A DNA stretch of 37,500 nucleotides from positions 95,001-132,500 of the forward strand of contig CAUYUJ010017969.1 of the NCBI GenBank assembly GCA_963575745.1. The letters run 5' to 3'. Both the position numbers and the translations under genes were made by a program. This document shows, piece after piece, positions 31,541 through 37,500 of the stretch. Source of the DNA: Prorocentrum cordatum. Taxonomy: Eukaryota; Sar; Dinophyceae; Prorocentrales; Prorocentraceae. How positions within the stretch are numbered: position 1 is the stretch's first letter; every line of letters begins with the position of its first letter. Under the pieces are notes generated by a model. That model saw nothing but the letters and a program-made list of their open reading frames with translations. It did no database searches and was not told where the DNA came from.

Positions 31541-33590
31541 AAATCCGGACCTCCGACGTCGTGATGTTTGACGATACGTGGGCCCTCTAGCTCCCGACCC
31601 CTTCTCCAGGGCCGGCTCAACGTCGGTGGCCGTGCCTCGATGGCAAGAGGCCTCCAGAAGTCGCGTGTCCCCCCCAATGCCGAAGTCCTCCTCCTCCTCA
31701 AAATCACCTCCTCGAAATCCCATGGCACATCCCCCCACTGTCGCCACAGTGCAGTTACCTACTCGAGAGACGCTCGCTGAAGCACGGCGGCCAGGAGAGC
31801 AGCCGAGCGGGCTACTGGAAGCCTTCCTCGGGAAGAAGCGCTGGAGCGAGATGGCCAAGAGCGCAGCGCGTGTGCGCCGACCTAGATATAGCTCCTGAGA
31901 TGTGCCAACAGGCACTGCATGTGCGGGGTAAACGGCAGGGCCGCCGCCAAAAAGACGAATTCAAGGGCGTCGCGCCCTCAACTGCAGGAGTAGCTGGCAA
32001 GTATTACCGCGCAGCGTCTTTCGAGACGCGCCAGGCCCAATCTCGGAAGCAAAACCGCCCCGAGAGGAAGAAGGAGGAGAGGCCGAGAGCGAAGGACGGG
32101 AGGGCACGAGCACGACCGCCATCCCACCACCATGCCGCCGGCGAGGACGCTGGCGAGGCGGCTGGCGACGCGGCCATCCTCGCTGCGCGAGGGCTGGGAG
32201 CAGATAGTGGTAGCGCGCACAGGTGGCCTCCTCCTCCTCCTCCTCCTCCTGATGCGTGTCCTCCTCCATCCAGACAGGCAAAGTGCACGGGCAAGGCACA
32301 CAAAATGCGGTCGCGATGCCCTCTACAAGCCGCCGACAGCACCCTAAGCGACCATGCCGATTGCGGAGCAAATCGAGAAGGTCAGAACCTACTGTTTGAG
32401 ACGCACGCTGGCAAAAATTGGCGCACGTGCCCTCGTTATGGCATGCGGGTTGGTCCGCGCCTCTACAGCATCAGACTCGAGCGAAGAAAAAATCCGGACC
32501 TCCGACGTCGTGATGTTTGACGATACGTGGGCCCTCTAGCTCCCGACCCCTTCTCCAGGGCCGGCTCAACGTCGGTGGCCGTGCCTCGATGGCAAGAGGC
32601 CTCCAGAAGTCGCGTGTCCCCCCCAATGCCGAAGTCCTCCTCCTCCTCCTCAAAATCACCTCCTCGAAATCCCATGGCACATCCCCCCACTGTCGCCACA
32701 GTGCAGTTACCTACTCGAGAGACGCTCGCTGAAGCACGGCGGCCAGGAGAGCAGCCGAGCGGGCTACTGGAAGCCTTCCTCGGGAAGAAGCGCTGGAGCG
32801 AGATGGCCAAGAGCGCAGCGCGTGTGCGCCGACCCAGATATAGCTCCTGAGATGTGCCAACAGGCACTGCATGTGCGGGGTAAACGGCAGGGCCGCCGCC
32901 AAAAAGACGAATTCAAGGGCGTCGCGCCCTTGACTGCAGGAGTAGCTGGCAAGTATTACCGCGCAGCGTCTTTCGAGACGCGCCAGGCCCAATCTCGGAA
33001 GCAAAACCGCCCCGAGAGGAAGAAGGAGGAGAGGCCGAGAGCGAAGGACGGGAGGGCACGAGCACGACCGCCATCCCACCACCATGCCGCCGGCGAGGAC
33101 GCTGGCGAGGCGGCTGGCGACGCGGCCATCCTCGCTGCGCGAGGGCTGGGAGCAGATAGTGGTAGCGCGCACAGGTGGCCTCCTCCTCCTCCTCCTCTTG
33201 ATGCGTGTCCTCCTCCATCCAGACAGGCAACGTGCACGGGCAAGGCACACAAAATGCGGTCGCGATGCCCTCTACAAGCCGCCGACAGCACCCTAAGCGA
33301 CCATGCCGATTGCGGAGCAAATCGAGAAGGTCAGAACCTACTGGTTGAGGCGCACGCTGGCAAAAATTGGCGCACGTGCCCTCGTTATGGCATGTGGGTT
33401 GGTCCGCGCCTCTACAGCATCAGACTCGCGCGAAGAAAAATCCGGTCCTCCGACGTCGTGATGTTTGACGATACGTGGGCCCTCTAGCTCCCGACCCCTT
33501 CTCCAGGGCCGGCTCAACGTCGGTGGCCGTGCCTCGATGGCAAGAGGCCTCCAGAAGTCGCGTGTCCCCCCCAATGCCGAAGTCCCCCCC
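31541..33590 (+). repeat. ~949-bp tandem array, 2 full and 1 partial unit
   Basis: AAATCCGG-CCTCCGACGTCGTG occurs at 31541, 32490 and 33438, giving periods of 949 and 948 bp. Units 1 and 2 are nearly identical; they differ by single substitutions and by whole CTC triplets at about 32229 and 33181. Unit 3 stops at about 33590 in a C run. Each full unit holds a 216-221-codon open frame (31870-32520; 32822-33487) and a short ATG frame beginning MPIAEQIEKVRTY (32354, 33302; also at 24983 in the lone copy). Substitutions between copies change amino acids in both frames, so selection for a protein is not evident and function is unknown. Confidence 0.9.
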
Positions 33591-33639
33591 CCCCCGATCA
33601 CCACCACCAACATCACCATCTTCATCATCCAGAGCGCCC

Positions 33640-33850
33640 CGGATCGGCGGCACTGGCCGGAGGCCACTACAATACCAAATCGGAACACCCATCCAGCGAC
33701 GAAATTGGTATCTGCTGGTGGCGGGGTCCCCGAAAGCGGACCTGCGCGACATACCTGTACATGCGGAGCGCCGCCGCTGGAAGAGTCAGCCCGCCTACTC
33801 CGTGTCCTGCTGCACCGTCATGGTGCTGCTACTCTTCGTTGCCTCCTTCC
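33640..33850 (+). other. Coding-like fragment abutting the channel gene
   Basis: A plus frame reads YQIGTPIQRRNWYLLVAG, then PVHAERRRWKSQPAYS, then a hydrophobic segment VSCCTVMVLLLFVASFLALV, and then runs into the antisense of the last codons of the channel gene. It looks like part of a membrane protein, but I do not recognise the family. It may be the left half of the gene interrupted by the retrocopy, with the right half starting at 35424; this is inference. Confidence 0.25.
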
Positions 33851-35304
33851 TCGCCCTTGTCCGCCCTTGTCCGCCTTGTCGCCCTTCTCATGTCCTGCTT
33901 TAACATGTGGAGCTTTGCGGCCTCCGCGGGCATGACCGAGCAGACGATGTGGATCACTCCGATAATAATGAGTACGAGGAGGATGCCAGAGTCTGCAATG
34001 AAGCAGACCGCGTTGAAGGTTTCGATATCGATGTCTGTGTGCTTGGCAAGGGCGGGGATCATGACCACCTGAATGATGACGATCGCAAGAAAACAAAATG
34101 TCATGAGCACCACTTTGTCCAGCATCGTCAAGTATCCTAGTTCGGGGAGACACCCTGATACGACGAAAGTGTAGGCCACTGCTGTGAGCAGCATGGTGAT
34201 GGCGATCGACATTCGGTCAGGCGCTGATTCGACTGGATCAAGAGCGAAAAGGCCCAGCGTGAGAATGTTGATAAGCAGCAAAATGAAAATCACGCGCAGC
34301 ATGTAGGACGTGGGATCTCGCTTGAAGCAGCAGAACGCGCAAATGCGCCCTGACTGCTGGAGCAAACCCTGGCTTTGACCTTGAAATGTCCAGGAACCCT
34401 CCACAGCGGCGATGTCGATGTCCCCTTCGGGGGCAAGGACCTGCGTGCAGGCGTCGGCACCGCCGACGCCCACGAGCATTTTCAACTCCTGCACGTCGAA
34501 AGGGAAACGTTGGAGCTCCATCTTCTCGTGGAATGTCCCCCGCATATGAAAAGTCCGCGAGCAGAAAATCTGTCCATTCCTCTCCGTGACTTCGAGGGCA
34601 TCCGAAGTGAGCTTGACAGCATCCTCGCTTTCGGCGTTCAAGATCTCAAATCCTGGCGGAAGCCAGGTAGGTTCCCAACCGGAAGGATCGATAATGCTGC
34701 GGTACACGTCCTCTGCTGGCGCAAGCCACAAATATCTCAGCTTTGCCTTGGCTTTGAATGACTGCTCAATCGTGTCAATTGACATGACCTCGTCGATGCC
34801 AAACTCGCACTGGACATCGTGCCTGGAACCATGCTCCCAGAGACCCTTGCCATGCATGAAAAACAAAGCCTCTTTCATTTTGAGATAGAGCGCCCCTATG
34901 TCCGTGCCGGGTACAAGATCTGGCGCGATAGGGGACGGAGGCGTTGCCCTGAAATAAAGCGAGATTGTGTCGAAACTGTGGCCGGTCCAATACCACTTCA
35001 TGACAGAGAAATCGCTGTTGAAGCATATTTGACCAACCTGGTCGCCGTGGAACACCCTGAACGTTTTGTGGATGTGATCCACATCGCCTTTGTAGGTCTC
35101 TGTTTCGCTCGACATAAGCTGCCCGTCGCGATAAAATTCGACGGTCTCCGTCAGAGACATGTTTGAATCCTGCACCTGAATGGTGCGACCCGCAATTTCG
35201 CCAATTGCATTACAGTCATTGGCGATACCGTAGTAATTGCCGAACTGTTCCGGCCAATCCGCACCCGTGCTGGCGCCCGTTTTCGCAACGGATGCCCGCC
35301 GCAT
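33829..35304 (-). CDS. Pentameric ligand-gated ion channel (Cys-less, pLGIC family)
   Basis: Predicted to be a channel subunit that opens on ligand binding, five subunits forming one pore in a membrane. Numbered from the ATG at 35304 (491 codons, TAG at 33829): an N-terminal region of about 165 residues I do not recognise; a beta-rich ligand-binding domain at about 166-330 with the family signature FPFDVQ at 267-272; M1 at about 333-355; pore-lining M2 at about 363-385 (SIAITMLLTAVAYTF); M3 at about 391-418, preceded by the LPELGYLTMLDK loop typical of the family; M4 at about 431-457; then a basic/acidic tail. The Cys pair around FPFD is absent, as in prokaryotic and protist members. An in-frame GTG lies 18 nt upstream, but the ATG is preferred; a stop is close upstream. 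No signal peptide is evident, which is odd for this topology. No introns. The leader relic at 35402-35423 marks it as a retrocopy. The last codons may derive from the insertion site. Confidence 0.9.
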   Translation of the reverse strand: MRRASVAKTGASTGADWPEQFGNYYGIANDCNAIGEIAGRTIQVQDSNMSLTETVEFYRDGQLMSSETETYKGDVDHIHKTFRVFHGDQVGQICFNSDFSVMKWYWTGHSFDTISLYFRATPPSPIAPDLVPGTDIGALYLKMKEALFFMHGKGLWEHGSRHDVQCEFGIDEVMSIDTIEQSFKAKAKLRYLWLAPAEDVYRSIIDPSGWEPTWLPPGFEILNAESEDAVKLTSDALEVTERNGQIFCSRTFHMRGTFHEKMELQRFPFDVQELKMLVGVGGADACTQVLAPEGDIDIAAVEGSWTFQGQSQGLLQQSGRICAFCCFKRDPTSYMLRVIFILLLINILTLGLFALDPVESAPDRMSIAITMLLTAVAYTFVVSGCLPELGYLTMLDKVVLMTFCFLAIVIIQVVMIPALAKHTDIDIETFNAVCFIADSGILLVLIIIGVIHIVCSVMPAEAAKLHMLKQDMRRATRRTRADKGEEGGNEE

Positions 35305-35401
35305 GGCGACAGACGGCGGCACTTCAATAATGCGCTTTCAGAACGGATGAGTATGCACTTGCTTCCAGGCGCGCGACTTGCCCGTAAATGCCCGTAAAAG
35401 C

Positions 35402-35423
35402 CTTGAGCCAAAATGGCTACGGA
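35402..35423 (-). other. Genomic relic of the dinoflagellate spliced leader
   Basis: The minus strand reads TCCGTAGCCATTTTGG followed by CTCAAG, a 22 of 22 match to the consensus DCCGTAGCCATTTTGGCTCAAG that is trans-spliced to dinoflagellate mRNAs. It lies 97 nt upstream of the channel ATG on the same strand. It is not an SL RNA gene: no donor GT follows the final G (GCTTTTACGG follows). A leader in genomic DNA in front of a gene is the accepted mark of mRNA recycling by reverse transcription. The transcript would be trans-spliced again downstream or start upstream; neither can be read here. Confidence 0.93.
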
Positions 35424-35560
35424 TTGACATACTTCTGGGACAATTGGGACATGTACGGAAAATATCCCAGACTGGCTGTTTAGCACAGCTGTCATACTCA
35501 ACATCATCATCACCAATCTCATCATCTCCACGATGACCCCATCGTCATCGTCACCGTCCC
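35424..35560 (+). other. Coding-like flank beyond the spliced-leader relic
   Basis: The first 19 nt (TTGACATACTTCTGGGACA) equal 23862-23880, and the encoded LTYFWDNWDMYGKYPR parallels LTYFWDIFLNIHKLPR there. This frame meets a TAG at about 35481. A second plus frame gives NIPDWLFSTAVILNII followed by TNLIIST, another hydrophobic stretch. It is probably decayed or interrupted coding sequence of an unrecognised membrane protein. Confidence 0.3.
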
Positions 35561-35875
35561 ACGGCCACTGACATATTGGTCCAAATGTTAAACCCTATAT
35601 TTTTGTCACCATCAACACCATTACCATTACCACTGTATAATTGACAGCCGTCACTGGCATCGTATGTCTTCCACTTTACGTAGTGTTTCTCTTCGCCGCT
35701 ATAAGCGACCCCTGGGACAATGCAGCGGGGCAGCTTTGTTCTAGGCTGCTCCCCTTGTTCCCCGCATCCTGGGTGGGGTCTTGTTCCCAACCACCCTGTG
35801 GTGTTGGGTCCTCATTTTGAAGAGACAGCGCCCCGCGTTCTTCCTCCCCTCCTCCTTCTCCCCCTCCTCCCTCCT
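35561..35875. other. Upstream flank of the channel gene; no gene recognised
   Basis: Moderately AT-rich sequence. It contains the second copy of the short dispersed motif at 35780-35821 and a CT-rich tract at 35838-35878 after it. No promoter motif can be assigned. Confidence 0.5.
35780..35821 (+). repeat. Short dispersed motif, copy 2
   Basis: CTTGTTCCCAACCACCCTG then GTGTTGGGTCCTCATTTTGA matches the reverse complement of 20542-20580, and a pyrimidine tract follows as in the other copy. Confidence 0.7.
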
Positions 35876-36100
35876 TCAATCATCATCATCATCACCACCA
35901 TCCTCATCATCATCATCATCCTCATCCTCATCCTCATCCTCATCCTCATCCTCATCATCATTATCATCATACTCATCATCATCACCAACATCACCATCCG
36001 CATCCCCATCATCATCATCATCATGATCAGCATCATCAGCACCATCATCATCATCATCATCATCATCATCAGCATCAGCATTAGCATCATCACCATCACT

Positions 36101-36158
<58 letters not shown>

Positions 36159-36385
36159 CAAACATCACATCATCATCATTATCATCAGCATCATCATCAT
36201 TATCAATATCATCCTCATCCTCATCTTCATCCTCATCGTCATCATCACCATGAACAAACCACCATCATCATCATCACCATCATCAACATCAACATCATCA
36301 TCACCACCATCATCATCATCATCATCATCAACATGTCATCATCATACCACCAACATCATCACAAACATCACCGTCATCGTCATCA
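35876..36385. repeat. CAT/ATC triplet microsatellite complex
   Basis: Long ATC runs (35880-35906, 36030-36070, 36100-36158) are mixed with CTCATC hexamers at 35913-35960 and CACCATC variants. Open frames give poly-Ile, poly-Ser or poly-Met and are not genes. Confidence 0.93.
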
Positions 36386-36389
36386 TCGT

Positions 36390-37500
36390 GGCACGAGAGG
36401 GAGCTCCACCGAAGGTCCCAATCGCGCAGTTGGCATGCGTTTCCACCACCGCGTGCACCGTTTGGTGACCCCGTAGGGAGCTCCACCGAAGGTCCCACTA
36501 GAGCAGTTCGAATGCTTTGTGGCCCAAGAGGGAGCTCCACCGGATGTTCCAGTGGCGCAGTTCGCATGCGCCTCCCCCTCCCAATACATCGTTTCGTGGC
36601 CCAGTAAGGCGCCTCCCCCACCCAATACAACGTGCCGTGGCCCCAGAAGAAGCTCCTCCGAAGGTCCCAGTGGCGCAGCCCGCATGCGTCTCCCCCACCC
36701 AGTACAGCGCTTCGTGGCCCCAAGGAAGCTCCACCGAAGGTCCCAACCGCGCAGTTCGCATGCATCCCCCACCCAGTACCTCCTTTCGTGGCCCCAGGGG
36801 GAGGGAGCTCCACCGAAGGTCCCAGTGCCGCAATTCGCTTGCGTTGCCCCAACCCAATGCAGCGTTCCGTGGCCTCATAGGGGACGCCAGCGAAGGTCCC
36901 AATGGCGCAGCCCGCATGCGTCTCCCCAGCCAGGTACAGCGTTCCGTGCCCCCATAGGAAGCTCCACCGAGGGTCCCAATGGCGCAGATCGCATGCGTCT
37001 CCACCACCGAGTGCAGCGTTTCGTGACCACATAGGGAGCTCCACCGAAGGTCCCAATGTCGCAACCCGCATGCGCTTCCCGTGGCCCACCGAAGGCCCCA
37101 GGGGGAGGGAGCTCCACCGAAGGTCCCAGTGGCGCAGCCCGCATGCGTCTCCCCAACCCAGTACAACGTTTCGTGGCCCAGTAAGGAGCTCCACCGAAGG
37201 TCCCAGTGGCGCAGCCCGCATGCGTCTCCCCACCCAGTACTGCGTTTCGTGGCCGAAGAGGGAGCTCCACCGAAGGTCCCAATCGCGCAGCTCGCATGCG
37301 TCTCCACCGCCCAGTACTGCATTTCGTGGCCCCAGAAGGAGCTTCACTGAAGGTCCCACTGGCGCAATTCGCATGCGTCTCCCCCACCCAGCACAGTTTT
37401 CCGTGGCCCCAGATGGGGGCTCCACCGACGGTGCCAGGAGCGCAGCCCGCATGCGTCTCCCCCACAGAGTGCAGCGTTTTGTGACCCCATAGGGAGCTCC
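36390..37500. repeat. ~75-bp tandem repeat running off the window end
   Basis: About 14 units of GAGCTCCACCGAAGGTCCCA-TGGCGCAGCCCGCATGCGTC then CCCACCCAGTAC and GTTTCGTGGCCCC. The anchor GCTCCACCGAAGG recurs at spacings of mostly 70-80 bp (for example 37110, 37188, 37263). Short deletions shorten some units. Both strands are open over long stretches because of the repeat. Confidence 0.92.

Noticed and set aside
33475-33640. Long plus frame continuing from the 949-bp array into the fragment left of the channel gene
   Set aside because: The part before about 33640 is repeat unit 3, a C run and a short triplet tract; only the part after it looks coding.
36328-37452. 374-codon minus frame with repeated VETHA/WDLRWSS peptides
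   Set aside because: It is produced by the ~75-bp tandem array; several other frames are equally open.

Overview
The window looks like nuclear DNA of a dinoflagellate. The evidence is: (i) a perfect 22-nt copy of the dinoflagellate spliced leader (minus strand, 35402-35423) just upstream of an intronless gene; (ii) a tyrosine-recombinase retroelement that carries a C5 cytosine methyltransferase domain, a class known from dinoflagellates; (iii) a Cys-less pentameric ligand-gated channel gene; and (iv) GC-rich, gene-poor sequence dominated by satellites and triplet arrays. No bacterial operon, rRNA, tRNA or CRISPR array was seen.

Layout. 1-1356 is a 159-bp satellite broken by an A-rich tract. 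1425-2858 is a TAC-type triplet array. 2859-9260 is mostly low-complexity DNA with a 21-bp minisatellite and a 1.1-kb CGT array. 9262-11160 holds palindrome-rich dispersed repeats and two MITE-like elements. 11824-19124 is a 7.3-kb Ngaro/DIRS-like retroelement on the minus strand: Gag-like region, reverse transcriptase, DNA methyltransferase, RNase H, tyrosine recombinase. It is bounded by split direct repeats in the order A1-(coding)-B1-A2-B2 and sits inside a TATG microsatellite. It is broken by frameshifts and has lost key catalytic residues. 19660-23210 holds further repeats. 23715-23972 is a coding-like fragment with one membrane segment. 24337-25114 is a lone copy of a repeat that forms a ~949-bp tandem array at 31541-33590. 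25262-31540 is a higher-order repeat complex built from a 64-bp unit and a G-rich CCTCCTGGG minisatellite.

33829-35304 (minus) is the only intact, confidently recognised protein gene: a pLGIC-type channel with an unrecognised N-terminal region. The spliced-leader copy 97 nt upstream of its ATG and the absence of introns indicate a trans-spliced mRNA that was reverse-transcribed and reinserted. Plus-strand sequence starting at the first base after the leader matches the coding-like fragment at 23.7 kb, so the insertion junction can be placed to the base. The rest, to 37500, is a CAT triplet array and a ~75-bp tandem repeat that runs off the end.

The two main stories are both about reverse transcription: a retroelement that captured a DNA-methylating enzyme, and a host channel gene recycled through mRNA. 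All similarity calls are by eye.
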